A stretch of DNA of 62,662 nt from an uncultured Saprospiraceae bacterium (lineage in GTDB: Bacteria; Bacteroidota; Bacteroidia; Chitinophagales; Saprospiraceae). The notes under the pieces were generated by a model. That model worked only from the letters and a program-made list of their open reading frames with translations, did not search any database and had not been told where the DNA came from. The position numbers were made by a program, and so were the translations under genes. The stretch's first letter is position 1. Every line of letters begins with the position of its first letter. Positions 36,929 to 45,812 of the stretch are shown one piece after another. The stretch covers positions 35,895-98,556 of the forward strand of contig CALKXE010000021.1 of the NCBI GenBank assembly GCA_938003955.1. Reading direction: 5' to 3'.

Positions 36929-37873
36929 ATGAAAAACGCTCAAAACCTATTTACCAAGATATCGCCCATTTCTCTAATGTTGGTTTTACTAATTACAGTA
37001 TTAGGCTGCCAAGAAAATGAGCCAGATACAGAAAATCCAACGAGTAAGGAAACCGCGGATCTTACCCAATTACCTTTTGGTGGTAATGAACCAACTAATA
37101 TATTAATAAGAAATCAAGGGGATGCTCAACCAGACTTTCTATCCTTATGGCTCTGTGGGCTGCCTATAGATGGTGCTGGCGCAAATGACGCCAGCGATTG
37201 GACAAATGCTGACGGATCTTGGGATTATACTCGAAAACCTCAAGTAGAGGGAAGTATTGATTGGATGAGTGATTTTAATGTTTCGCTTGATGGTAACGGC
37301 AAGCGTATTATTACAGGAAATGCCTTGCCTGATCACCCGACTGGTATTTTTCCAATAGACCCCGAAAGCGCAGTTTATCAATATGACCGAAATCCAAATG
37401 AAATACTAGCTCGTGAAATCCTATATGAGTTCCCTGCAATTCCTGAAGTAGCCGATGAACCAAGTTGTGTCAATTTTGGTGCATCTGGTATATCATTAAC
37501 AGGTAGTGTTATATACCACGGTGCATCTACACTTGGAACAGATGCAGCAGCGCACGAAATTTTAGATAGCTATGGTGGGCACTCTGATGGGACCAATACT
37601 TATCATTATCATTTCCCTGCCCAAAAACTACAAGACCATATTCACACACATGAATCTGGACATTCAGCGATTATGGGTTATATGTTAGATGGATTTGGTA
37701 TTTATGGACCTCATGGGGAAGATGGAGAAATACTCTGGTCAAAAGATTTAGATGAGTGTCACGGACATACACACCCTGTACTTTGGGATGGTGAAATGAT
37801 AGAACTTTATCATTATCACTGGACAAATGACTTTCCATATAATATAGGTTGTTATAAAGGAACTCCACAGTAG
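36929..37873 (+). CDS. YHYH-domain lipoprotein
   Basis: Lipoprotein of 314 residues: lipobox at C27 (TVLGC), then an acidic linker and a YHYH-type domain. Two YHYH motifs are visible at residues 225-228 and 294-297, and a cluster of further His/Asp/Glu (DHIHTHESGH near 236-245, DECHGHTH near 275-282) suggests a bound metal. Cysteines C76, C180, C277 and C308 could form disulfides. The function of YHYH domains is not established. It is the first of three consecutive genes for exported proteins (with a di-haem peroxidase and a sulfatase) in the same direction, 218 bp before the next gene. Confidence 0.85.
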   Translation: MKNAQNLFTKISPISLMLVLLITVLGCQENEPDTENPTSKETADLTQLPFGGNEPTNILIRNQGDAQPDFLSLWLCGLPIDGAGANDASDWTNADGSWDYTRKPQVEGSIDWMSDFNVSLDGNGKRIITGNALPDHPTGIFPIDPESAVYQYDRNPNEILAREILYEFPAIPEVADEPSCVNFGASGISLTGSVIYHGASTLGTDAAAHEILDSYGGHSDGTNTYHYHFPAQKLQDHIHTHESGHSAIMGYMLDGFGIYGPHGEDGEILWSKDLDECHGHTHPVLWDGEMIELYHYHWTNDFPYNIGCYKGTPQ

Positions 37874-38004
37874 ACTTCTTCCAAAATTAGTGAATCATTT
37901 TATAATGTTTTTTGATGTAAAAAGACCATGACAGTGAATACCGTGGAAACTAAGCAGCTGGGCAAAAGCATATATGAAATCTAAATTCAACTCTATTAAA
38001 GCAC

Positions 38005-38020
38005 TGGAAAACGTTTTCCA
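38005..38020. promoter_or_regulatory. Perfect 16-bp palindrome upstream of the peroxidase gene
   Basis: TGGAAAACGTTTTCCA, a perfect palindrome with a central CpG, 72 bp before the peroxidase start. Palindromes of this shape are typical operators for LacI-family repressors; no such regulator is encoded in the window, so the reader is unknown. Confidence 0.4.
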
Positions 38021-38091
38021 CATGGATTAAAAAAGGGCAATCACAGTTCTGCAATTCAGATAAAGCACACATTATATATCAAAACAAATTA

Positions 38092-39441
38092 ATGAAATCA
38101 TATTATTTTATCTTTTTAAGCATCTTATCAATTTCATTTAGTGCTGTAACTATATCCTCACTTAGTCCAGTACTTCCAAGTAACCCTTATGATTATTCTA
38201 CTCTGAATCTACCCGCTCATTTCACAACGGATGTCCCAAATTCTCCATTGCCGACTTCTATCAATGGTCTAGATAATACACCTGCCGATAACCCTATAAC
38301 AGATAACGGGGCAACACTTGGGAGAGTTTTATTCTACGACAAAGCATTAAGTGCAAATGCCACAATTTCTTGCTCATCTTGCCACCAAGCCGAAAATGGT
38401 TTTAGTGATCCGGCTACACTTAGTGTGGGTTTTGATGGAGGATTAACAGGTCGACATTCCATGACCCTTATTAATTCAAGATGGTATCAAAGAGGACGAT
38501 TTTTCTGGGATGAAAGAGAAGCAACCCTAGAAGAACAAGTACTAATGCCTTTTCAAGACGCTGTCGAGATGGGTTTGACGTTACAAGAATTGGACAGTAT
38601 TGTTTCTAATCAAAGTTATTACCCACAACTTTTTTCTAATGCTTTTGGCGATTCAAATGTTACGACTGATAGAATTGCAAAAGCTTTATCACAGTTTGTG
38701 CGAAGCATAGTAAGTTATACCAGCAAATACGATATCGGTAGAGCGCAAGTGTCCGGTATAGGGCCTAACTTTCCAAATTTTACGGCGGAAGAAAACCAGG
38801 GTAAGCAACTATTTATGCAGACGATACCTAACGGTGGTGGTGCCTGTTTCGCATGCCATACTACGGAAGCTTTTGTGAGTGCTAATCCTGGCCCACAAAA
38901 TAACGGACTTGATCTTGTAACGACTGACCCTGGTGCAGGTACAACATTTCCGAACAATCCGATTTTCGACGCGCGTTTTAAAACTTCCACGCTAAGAAAT
39001 ATAGAACTCACAGCACCTTACATGCACGATGGCAGATTTACTACATTGGAAGAGGTGATAGAACATTATAATAGTGGAATCCAAGCCCACCCAACGCTTT
39101 CTGTGGCATTAACAGATGCAAATGGTGATCCGGTGCAGTTGAATTTTACGGAAACAGAAAAATCAGCATTAGTTGCTTTCCTAAAAACTATGACTGATAA
39201 TACCCTTGCCAATGATATAAAATTTAGTGATCCTTTTATTTCGGAGTTTACTTTTCAGGGAAATATTGATACTGATTATTTTTTAGATGAAAATTGGGAT
39301 GTAGGAATATCACCTCCTAAATCGTTTCAAGGAAGTATAATTATTGAAGCCGACTGTATCATTGATGATAGCTTGCCTTTTGATCTTCCAGATTGTAGCG
39401 AACTAAAAATTACTAACAGTTCAACAGTTACAATAAAATAG
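38092..39441 (+). CDS. Di-haem cytochrome c peroxidase (CcpA/MauG family)
   Basis: Exported c-type cytochrome of 449 residues. The signal-like N-terminus is followed by two haem-attachment motifs, C94-SS-C97-H98 and C252-FA-C255-H256, the usual low- and high-potential haem sites of the bacterial cytochrome c peroxidase/MauG fold. GRVLFYDKALSANATISC and FKTSTLRNIELTAPYMHDGR are family landmarks. Beyond the fold (from about residue 385) there is an extra tail of about 60 residues, beta-rich and ending TNSSTVTIK, which is not part of the peroxidase domain. The substrate (peroxide, or protein/cofactor oxidation as in MauG) cannot be decided from sequence. Confidence 0.92.
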   Translation: MKSYYFIFLSILSISFSAVTISSLSPVLPSNPYDYSTLNLPAHFTTDVPNSPLPTSINGLDNTPADNPITDNGATLGRVLFYDKALSANATISCSSCHQAENGFSDPATLSVGFDGGLTGRHSMTLINSRWYQRGRFFWDEREATLEEQVLMPFQDAVEMGLTLQELDSIVSNQSYYPQLFSNAFGDSNVTTDRIAKALSQFVRSIVSYTSKYDIGRAQVSGIGPNFPNFTAEENQGKQLFMQTIPNGGGACFACHTTEAFVSANPGPQNNGLDLVTTDPGAGTTFPNNPIFDARFKTSTLRNIELTAPYMHDGRFTTLEEVIEHYNSGIQAHPTLSVALTDANGDPVQLNFTETEKSALVAFLKTMTDNTLANDIKFSDPFISEFTFQGNIDTDYFLDENWDVGISPPKSFQGSIIIEADCIIDDSLPFDLPDCSELKITNSSTVTIK

Positions 39442-39499
39442 CATCTTTGGGCTCCCCTTTTTTAACAATATCTAAGACATATAAACCTTAAGACTAGAC

Positions 39500-40816
39500 A
39501 TGAAAAATATAAAATCTCTTTCATTTAGCACAATGTTTTTTTTCGTTATCATTTTTGCTTCATGTTCTAGTGACCCAGTGACTGAGGAACCGGATATCGA
39601 TCCGCCAATTATCGAATCACCCAATATTTTATTTATTATAGCCGACGATCTTGGAAAAGATGCTATAAATGGATTCACCGAAGGGAATATAAAACCTAGT
39701 ACTCCAAATATAGATGCCCTCAGAAATAATGGAATCTCTTTTGATAATTTTTGGACATACCCAACATGCACTCCCACGAGATCTTCAATAATTACAGGAA
39801 AATACGGATATCGTACTAATGTAAAAGGAGCTGGTGATATTTTATCAGATTCTGAAATTACTTTGCAGAGGTATATTAGTGACAATACTGACGATAATTA
39901 TGCTTCAGCCTTAATTGGAAAATGGCATCTTTCGGGTAATGGCTTAGGTGCTGATCCTGAATCATTTGGCATTGATTACTATGCAGGTCTGATTAGAGGT
40001 GTCGTGGATGATTATTATAATTGGAAATTTACCGAAGATGGAGTAAGTACTGCCGAAACGAGTTATGCTACCGAAAAATTTACTGACCTATCTATTGATT
40101 GGATCAATGAGCAGTCTAAGCCATGGTTCTTATGGTTGGCCTATAATGCACCACATACACCATTTCATGTGCCTCCGAGTGATATGCATTCTCAAGGTAG
40201 CCTACCTGCTTATGTAAATGGATTAGACCCGACACCTTATTACATGGCAGCAATAGAAGCAATGGACTTTCAAATTGGAAGATTATTGGCTAATATTCCT
40301 GTGGATGAATTAGAAAACACTACAATTATATTCATTGGCGATAATGGGACTCCTAGTCAAGTCGCACAAAGCCCTTATTCTGACACCACAGCGAAAAACA
40401 CATTATACCAAGGCGGAATAAATGCGCCCTTGCTTGTTTCAGGAAAAGGTGTTTCGAGAAATGGAAGCGACAATAACTTAATAACAAGTTCAGATTTATT
40501 TTCTACTATTTCTGACATTGCAGGAGTAACAGAAGATGAAATTCATGATAGTAAAAGTTTTAAATCATTGTTTTCAAGTAATGAAAGTGTAATTAGAGAT
40601 TATCAATATTCTGAAATGAATGATGGATTGACGGATGCGTGGGCTATCAGTAATGGCAAATATAAACTCATCGTCAATTCAAGTGGCTTGGAGCAAATGT
40701 ATAATCTAACAGATGATCCATATGAAAACAACGATTTAATAATTGGGACATTAACGAGTGATCAAGAAAGTGCCAAAACAAGGCTAGAGTCAGAATTGCT
40801 AATTATAAGGAATTGA
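39500..40816 (+). CDS. Sulfatase lipoprotein
   Basis: Alkaline-phosphatase-superfamily sulfatase of 438 residues, lipid-anchored (lipobox at C22). The metal-binding pair D49-D50 (NILFIIADDLG) and the signature C90-T-P-T-R94, whose Cys is converted to formylglycine in active enzymes, are both present. GKWHLSG (about 141) and FIGDNGT (about 277) supply further ligands. No anaerobic sulfatase-maturating enzyme lies nearby. Its start is 58 bp after the peroxidase stop, so the two are probably co-transcribed. The natural substrate (a sulfated polysaccharide or other sulfate ester) is not shown by sequence. Confidence 0.93.
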   Translation: MKNIKSLSFSTMFFFVIIFASCSSDPVTEEPDIDPPIIESPNILFIIADDLGKDAINGFTEGNIKPSTPNIDALRNNGISFDNFWTYPTCTPTRSSIITGKYGYRTNVKGAGDILSDSEITLQRYISDNTDDNYASALIGKWHLSGNGLGADPESFGIDYYAGLIRGVVDDYYNWKFTEDGVSTAETSYATEKFTDLSIDWINEQSKPWFLWLAYNAPHTPFHVPPSDMHSQGSLPAYVNGLDPTPYYMAAIEAMDFQIGRLLANIPVDELENTTIIFIGDNGTPSQVAQSPYSDTTAKNTLYQGGINAPLLVSGKGVSRNGSDNNLITSSDLFSTISDIAGVTEDEIHDSKSFKSLFSSNESVIRDYQYSEMNDGLTDAWAISNGKYKLIVNSSGLEQMYNLTDDPYENNDLIIGTLTSDQESAKTRLESELLIIRN

Positions 40817-40842
40817 CCTATCCGTTTAAATCGTGTAAACAA

Positions 40843-40879
40843 AAAAGCCCCCAAGCATATTTCTTACTTGGAGGCTTTT
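40843..40879. terminator. Bidirectional terminator
   Basis: AAAAGCCCCCAAG and CTTGGAGGCTTTT pair with one mismatch around an 11-nt loop between convergent genes (sulfatase and acyl-CoA dehydrogenase). Confidence 0.85.
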
Positions 40880-40896
40880 CTAATTCTTAGCTATAT

Positions 40897-42702
40897 TTAG
40901 AAACAATAATCGCCTTCAGCGATCATAGCTCCAGCTATACTTCTTCTTAATTTCTTTACATTTTGGATTGGATACTTTGTAAATAGTCTGAATCCGGCTA
41001 CAAAGTCACCTTGCTTATCCTCAGGTACAAAACTTGAGATAGCATCTAATGCATTCTTATAGATCTTATGACTAGCCTCATAAGTGATGATGTTCACCAT
41101 ATCTTTATAAATCTCAGACCCTACCTTTTCCTTACCATTCTCCTTGATTTTGCTCGCTCTTATAACAGCTGATTCTACCGAGAATATATCGATTACTATA
41201 TCCGCCATATTCATAAGCAGTTCTTGTTCTTTTTTAAGATCAAGTTTACCCTCCATCGATAATTTGGCAGCACTTCCAAGAACCATAAGTAGCACTTTTT
41301 TGAAGTTTGCTACAGATTGTTTTTGCATATCGTATGGCTCATCAAATGTTCTTGTATCAGTTGTTTGATTTTGTAGTTCACTTTGCACAGCAAGCGCTGG
41401 AGTAACTATATCAAGCTGACCTTTCATCGCTTTTTTCAAAACAGTACTCATGATAACCATACGATTGATCTCATTTGTACCTTCGAATATTCTATTGATA
41501 CGACTATCTCTATATGCTCTAGCAATCACTCCTTCTTCAGAGTATCCCATTCCTCCATGGATCTGTACTCCTTCATCTACACAAAAATCAAGCACTTCTG
41601 ATCCTAAAACTTTGATAATACTGCATTCTAAAGCATATTCTTCTGCTGCTTTAAGTTTAGCACCAGAATATGTTTCCCCTTTTTCTTTGAGGTCTTTTAT
41701 TTTTTCGTTGATAAAGTGAGATGTTCTATATAGTGCACTTTCTGCAATAAAATTCTGAATACCCATTTCAGCTATTTTATGCTGAATAGCTCCGAATTGA
41801 CTGATCGGTGTTTTGAACTGCTGTCTCTCATTTGCATATGCAATACTTACTTGAGTAGCCATCTTTGAACCACCTAATACACTCGCACCCAATTTAAATC
41901 TTCCAGTATTAAGAACATTGAATGCTATATGGTGCCCTTTACCAATCGTTCCTAACAAGTTATCAACTGGTACTTTCACGTTCTCCATGAATACCATTCT
42001 TGTCGATGAGCCTTTTATTCCAAGTTTTGCTTCTTCCTCTCCAAATGAGAGACCTTCAAGATCTCTCTCTACTATGAAGCCAGTAAACTTATCTCCATCT
42101 ACTTGTGCAAAAATTGTAAATATATCAGCAAACCCAGCATTGGTAATCCACATCTTCTGCCCATTAAGGACGTAGTGTTTTCCATCTTCTGAAAGTATGG
42201 CTGTAGCTTTTGCAGACAGTGCATCCGATCCACTTGACGGCTCAGTAAGACAGTAACTAGCTTTTAATTGTCCTGTTACTAACCCTGGAAGGTATTTTTC
42301 TTTCTGAGCTTCTGTTCCGAAGTATAATATCGGCAACATCCCAATACCTGTATGTGCGTTATATGCTACTGAGAATGAACCTGATGGTCCGACAGCTTCT
42401 CCTATTATAGTATTTGTGTTGAAGTCCATATCCATACCACCATATTGCTCTGGCATATGCGTTCCTAATAAACCCAAGTCCCCAAATTTCTCCAATAAGG
42501 TCGCTGCAATATTGTCAACTTGCTTTTCTATTTTGGCAGTATTGGGATATACTTCTGATTTATTGAATTCGTGGACCGTCTCTTGGACCATCTTCTGTTC
42601 TTCCGAGAAATCCTCAGGTGTAAATGTATCTTGAACCGATGATTCCTTGATCAAAAATTCGGCACCGTTTAGTATTTCTGTTTTATTTGCTGTAGTATCC
42701 AT
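40897..42702 (-). CDS. Acyl-CoA dehydrogenase (long, VLCAD-like)
   Basis: FAD enzyme of fatty-acid beta-oxidation, 601 residues. The classic region ASYCLTEPSSGSDA (about 150), WITNAGFADIF and GRFKLGASVLGGSKMA follow in order, and the catalytic-base region IFEGTNEINRMVI lies near residue 405. About 180 residues extend beyond the normal ACAD core, as in membrane-associated very-long-chain enzymes and their bacterial relatives. It stands alone on the minus strand; partner beta-oxidation genes are not adjacent, though an acyl-CoA synthetase (9748) and TesB thioesterase (44092) are in the window. Confidence 0.94.
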   Translation of the reverse strand: MDTTANKTEILNGAEFLIKESSVQDTFTPEDFSEEQKMVQETVHEFNKSEVYPNTAKIEKQVDNIAATLLEKFGDLGLLGTHMPEQYGGMDMDFNTNTIIGEAVGPSGSFSVAYNAHTGIGMLPILYFGTEAQKEKYLPGLVTGQLKASYCLTEPSSGSDALSAKATAILSEDGKHYVLNGQKMWITNAGFADIFTIFAQVDGDKFTGFIVERDLEGLSFGEEEAKLGIKGSSTRMVFMENVKVPVDNLLGTIGKGHHIAFNVLNTGRFKLGASVLGGSKMATQVSIAYANERQQFKTPISQFGAIQHKIAEMGIQNFIAESALYRTSHFINEKIKDLKEKGETYSGAKLKAAEEYALECSIIKVLGSEVLDFCVDEGVQIHGGMGYSEEGVIARAYRDSRINRIFEGTNEINRMVIMSTVLKKAMKGQLDIVTPALAVQSELQNQTTDTRTFDEPYDMQKQSVANFKKVLLMVLGSAAKLSMEGKLDLKKEQELLMNMADIVIDIFSVESAVIRASKIKENGKEKVGSEIYKDMVNIITYEASHKIYKNALDAISSFVPEDKQGDFVAGFRLFTKYPIQNVKKLRRSIAGAMIAEGDYCF

Positions 42703-42906
42703 ATCTATGTATTCTTAAAATTTAACTCTAAGTTAAATTAATTTGTTCATTATTGCAATAATAAATTGCTCTGATCAGCATAATAGCCGTAAATATTGAC
42801 TTTTTATCTAAAATTTAACTAAACCCACAGTATATTAATTATCACTTTTTAAATAAAAGAACAGACTAGATAAGCTAAACAGTATCTTAATACACTCCCA
42901 AAATAA

Positions 42907-42934
42907 GAAAAGCCTTAGGATTTCTCCCAAGGCT
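42907..42934 (-). terminator. Terminator of the DUF3127 gene
   Basis: On the minus strand AGCCTTGGGA and TCCTAAGGCT pair (one wobble) with GAAA loop, followed by TTTT; 27 bp past the stop. Confidence 0.83.
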
Positions 42935-42961
42935 TCTATTATATATATTTATTGTTCTGTT

Positions 42962-43342
42962 TTAGAAAGGTAGATCGTCTACGTCTCCTGCAGCCATCAT
43001 ATCATTACCATCACTAAAGTTAGTAAACGGTGGTTCTTCTGTAGGCATACCTTCTGCAGCTGCCGGTGGAGGATTCACTGATACCTGCTCTAATTTCCAT
43101 GCATTCAGGTTAGTGAAGTACTTTCCATTCCATTCTCTTCCTCTTAGGTCAAAGAACACTTTTATTTTATCTCCTTCTTTAAATGGATCTACAGCACCAC
43201 ATCTGTCCTGCACCAATTGGAACTTAACAAACTGCGGGTATTGACCATCTGTTTGGATTACAAATTCTCTTGCTTGAAAACTGTCAGTTTTATTCTCAGT
43301 CTCAAATTTCTTGTGTAATAAACCTTCTACTTCTAATGACAT
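42962..43342 (-). CDS. DUF3127 (SSB-like fold) protein
   Basis: Small cytoplasmic protein of 126 residues with the DUF3127 core (LLHKKFETENKTDSFQAREF, then YPQFVKFQLVQDRC and FFDLRGREWNGKYFTNL), an OB-fold-like domain related to single-strand-binding proteins. The C-terminus ends in an acidic tail, DDLPF, which resembles the SSB C-terminal peptide that recruits partners. The family is mostly confined to Bacteroidota and its role is unknown. A -7 element (43368-43375) and its own terminator make it a single-gene unit. Confidence 0.88.
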   Translation of the reverse strand: MSLEVEGLLHKKFETENKTDSFQAREFVIQTDGQYPQFVKFQLVQDRCGAVDPFKEGDKIKVFFDLRGREWNGKYFTNLNAWKLEQVSVNPPPAAAEGMPTEEPPFTNFSDGNDMMAAGDVDDLPF

Positions 43343-43367
43343 GCTTATGTATTTGTAAATTGAAACG

Positions 43368-43375
43368 CAAAGATA
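43368..43375 (-). promoter_or_regulatory. -7 element upstream of the DUF3127 gene
   Basis: Minus-strand TATCTTTG, followed by CG, 25 bp before the start codon at 43342. A clear -33 is not seen. Confidence 0.5.
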
Positions 43376-43481
43376 ACGAACATAATTCCGAATGAAGAAT
43401 TACGAATAAGGAATATTTCTATATATGGATAATGAAACAAGCTTATCTTATTTATCTAGACAAGAAAATGCACCTACACTT

Positions 43482-43780
43482 CTACCCTAAATATTTATTT
43501 AACTTTGGATCTTGTCTACAATCTCAAAATTTAAGGATTTCAATTTCATTACGATTAATCCTGTAAACTAAATAAAACCTGTTTAAAATTAACCTCATTT
43601 TTACATCTAAATGATTAGTCTCAATACCAACATCGGGGTGCGTAAGAATAAGTTTTACGGCATTATCTGACTCTTTTAGAATCTTATTTGAATACAAATT
43701 GGATTATTTCGTTTTAACCAATACTCTAGAATGTCATCAAGTTCTTGAAGTGAACGTTTTGACCAGATTACTTTAATCAT
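43482..43780 (-). pseudogene. Broken ParE/RelE-type toxin gene
   Basis: The ATG at 43778-43780 overlaps the antitoxin stop (ATGA). The first 26 codons read MIKVIWSKRSLQELDDILEY followed by WLKRNN, a ParE/RelE-like start. A one-base loss near 43703-43709 then shifts the frame to a stop at 43676-43678. In the next frame the toxin continues: SNLYSNKILKESDNAVKLI, LTHPDVGIETNHLD, then a core YLVYRINRNEIEILKF. A TGA at 43524-43526 occupies the position of a normally conserved Trp (F-W-D-x-R-Q), and the reading beyond it (DCRQDPKLNKYLG) matches the expected C-terminus up to a TAG at 43482-43484. Two inactivating lesions mean no full toxin is made. Confidence 0.85.
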
Positions 43781-43992
43781 TTCAAATACTTCTTCATTAC
43801 ATCTTCATGATTTAAATATTCTCCTCTTTCAATTTGGGCAATAGATTCATCAATATCTGATTTATGTTTATCCGTTAATTGATATATCCCTTCATCGTTA
43901 ACATTTTGAACCAAATCTAAAATGCTATCTAAAAATTGTTTGTTTTCGATTGTCTTTAACTTCTTAAATATTTGATCTCTAACTTCAGCCAT
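43777..43992 (-). CDS. Antitoxin-like protein of a type II module
   Basis: Acidic/basic small protein of 71 residues from the ATG at 43992 (MAEVRDQIF…). The C-terminal half, DESIAQIERGEYLNHEDVMKK, resembles the neutralising tail of addiction-module antitoxins paired with ParE/RelE toxins. Its TGA stop overlaps the ATG of the toxin pseudogene, the normal layout of such operons. A TTG at 44034 would add 14 residues but has no support. The antitoxin frame is intact although its toxin is broken. Confidence 0.75.
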   Translation of the reverse strand: MAEVRDQIFKKLKTIENKQFLDSILDLVQNVNDEGIYQLTDKHKSDIDESIAQIERGEYLNHEDVMKKYLK

Positions 43993-44091
43993 GATTTCAT
44001 GATTACAATTATTCAAACAAATATAAGATTTCAAAAATTTCCTAATTTACAAGTGATACATGACTGTATTAAAAGCCTAGCCCAGCATCCA

Positions 44092-44949
44092 TCACATTTT
44101 ACGGATCAACCCTTCCTGTGTCACCGAAGCTACTAATTTCCCACTCCTCGTATACATCTTACCCGTACAATACCCGCGCGCATTGCCTGCATATGGACTA
44201 TCGACCGCATATAGTATCCAGTCATTGAGGTCTACGTCGCTGTGAAACCACATTGCATGATCTAAACTCGCGATCCGCATCGGATCAGTGAACATAGACA
44301 TATTGTGAGGCATCATTGCAGTGATCAGCAGATTGAAATCAGAGGCATATGTCATGATAGCTTGATTCAGTTTGATATTACTATCAACCACCTCTCCATT
44401 AATTTTGAACCATGTATGGTTATAAGGTGGTCGGATACCCGGATTGAATGGGTCATAATGCTCCACTGGGTGAAATATTATAGGACTATCGGGACTAAAT
44501 ATCCCTTTTGGTTTCACATCGAATTTCTCAGCAAACTGCGCAAACAGTTCAGAAAATGAAGTCAGAGATTCAGGTTGAGCAACATTTGGCATTGCGCTTT
44601 GATGATGGATTCCTTCTTCCGGTATATGATAAGATGCTGCCATAATAAAAATCGTTTTATCATTCTGCATCGCCTTGACCCGAAGTGCATTAAAACTACG
44701 TCCCTCTTTGATCACCTCTACATCATAGGTAATAGGAATAGAAATGTCTCCAGGACGTAAAAAATACGAATGCAAGGAATGCAAGACCTTATCATCATTG
44801 CACATTCTAGAAGCCGCTGTTACAGCTTGAGCAAGTACTTGCCCGCCATAAACTGCGAAACTGCCAATATCCAAACTCGTTCCAACAAAAGCATTATCAG
44901 ATATTTGTTCTAAGTCCAGAATATTGAGTAAATCTTTAAATTGCGACAT
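44092..44949 (-). CDS. tesB: Acyl-CoA thioesterase II
   Basis: Double-hotdog thioesterase of 285 residues that hydrolyses medium- and long-chain acyl-CoA. TesB landmarks are present: DNAFVGTSLDIG and VYGGQVLAQAV near the N-terminus, LHSLHSYFLRPGD (about residue 60), and a late SLDHAMWFHSD with the catalytic Asp region (about 229-239). It is on the minus strand next to the toxin-antitoxin remnant; no clear operon partner. No signal peptide. Confidence 0.94.
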   Translation of the reverse strand: MSQFKDLLNILDLEQISDNAFVGTSLDIGSFAVYGGQVLAQAVTAASRMCNDDKVLHSLHSYFLRPGDISIPITYDVEVIKEGRSFNALRVKAMQNDKTIFIMAASYHIPEEGIHHQSAMPNVAQPESLTSFSELFAQFAEKFDVKPKGIFSPDSPIIFHPVEHYDPFNPGIRPPYNHTWFKINGEVVDSNIKLNQAIMTYASDFNLLITAMMPHNMSMFTDPMRIASLDHAMWFHSDVDLNDWILYAVDSPYAGNARGYCTGKMYTRSGKLVASVTQEGLIRKM

Positions 44950-45133
44950 TATTTACTTTATTTAGCCATGAAGTGCGAAAATAGCAACTTACCTTTTCTA
45001 TTTGAGTATTTAACTATTAGATAAGCAAGTAAGGTATGTGAAATATTTAAGCAGAAATAGTATTAATTATGATTAGTAAACATAATCCATATTATAATAA
45101 CAACATTCGCCACTAATAACGGTTTAGTATCCT

Positions 45134-45766
45134 ATGAATTATGACTCAAAGAAAACTGTAAAAAGCTTAAAAGACTCCCTTGCTTTAGACCTGCCTGGTC
45201 AGCATTTTCAGAATCTAATGTCACCTGTAGAGGCTCATGAAAAATACAGAATCGTACCAAAAGACCATAGAGTAGCCTGTGTTATGGCTCTCATTCACCC
45301 GAAAGAGGACGGTCAACTATACATTACATATATTGAACGCGCATCGAGTCACCCTGATGACAAGCACGCTGGCCAAATTGGTTTTCCAGGCGGTAAGTTT
45401 GAAGAGGAGGACGAATCGTTAGTAATCTGTGCATTAAGAGAAGTAGAAGAAGAATTAGGAATAAAAAGCAGTGATATCGAGGTATTAGGAGAGTTGACAT
45501 CCTTATATGTTTTTGCAAGTAATTTCTTAGTGTACCCATATGTAGGATACATAGATTATGCACCTCAATATATTCCTCAAATAGAAGAAGTAGCAGGTGT
45601 AATTGAGGTTCCTCTTTCCCTCCTTACAGATGTAAAATATAAAACAAATAAATCCATAAAACTAGCTGAAGGTACGGAATCTATAGTACCAGGATATAAT
45701 GTAGACGGTCACTTTTTATGGGGTGCTACAGCTATGATAAGTCGCGAATTGGAAGAGATGCTCTAG
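45134..45766 (+). CDS. Nudix hydrolase, CoA pyrophosphatase-like
   Basis: Hydrolase of 210 residues with a complete Nudix box (about residues 86-110): GGKFEEEDESL then the core REVEEELGI. The preceding HAGQIGFPGG is the NUDL/CoAse signature that separates coenzyme A pyrophosphatases from other Nudix enzymes. Such enzymes split CoA and its derivatives into phosphopantetheine and 3',5'-ADP. It is flanked by the divergent tesB gene and the convergent GldB gene. Confidence 0.9.
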   Translation: MNYDSKKTVKSLKDSLALDLPGQHFQNLMSPVEAHEKYRIVPKDHRVACVMALIHPKEDGQLYITYIERASSHPDDKHAGQIGFPGGKFEEEDESLVICALREVEEELGIKSSDIEVLGELTSLYVFASNFLVYPYVGYIDYAPQYIPQIEEVAGVIEVPLSLLTDVKYKTNKSIKLAEGTESIVPGYNVDGHFLWGATAMISRELEEML

Positions 45767-45812
45767 TCTATTGATAATTCTAAATCTTCCTTATCGTGTT
45801 AATTAACTTCAA

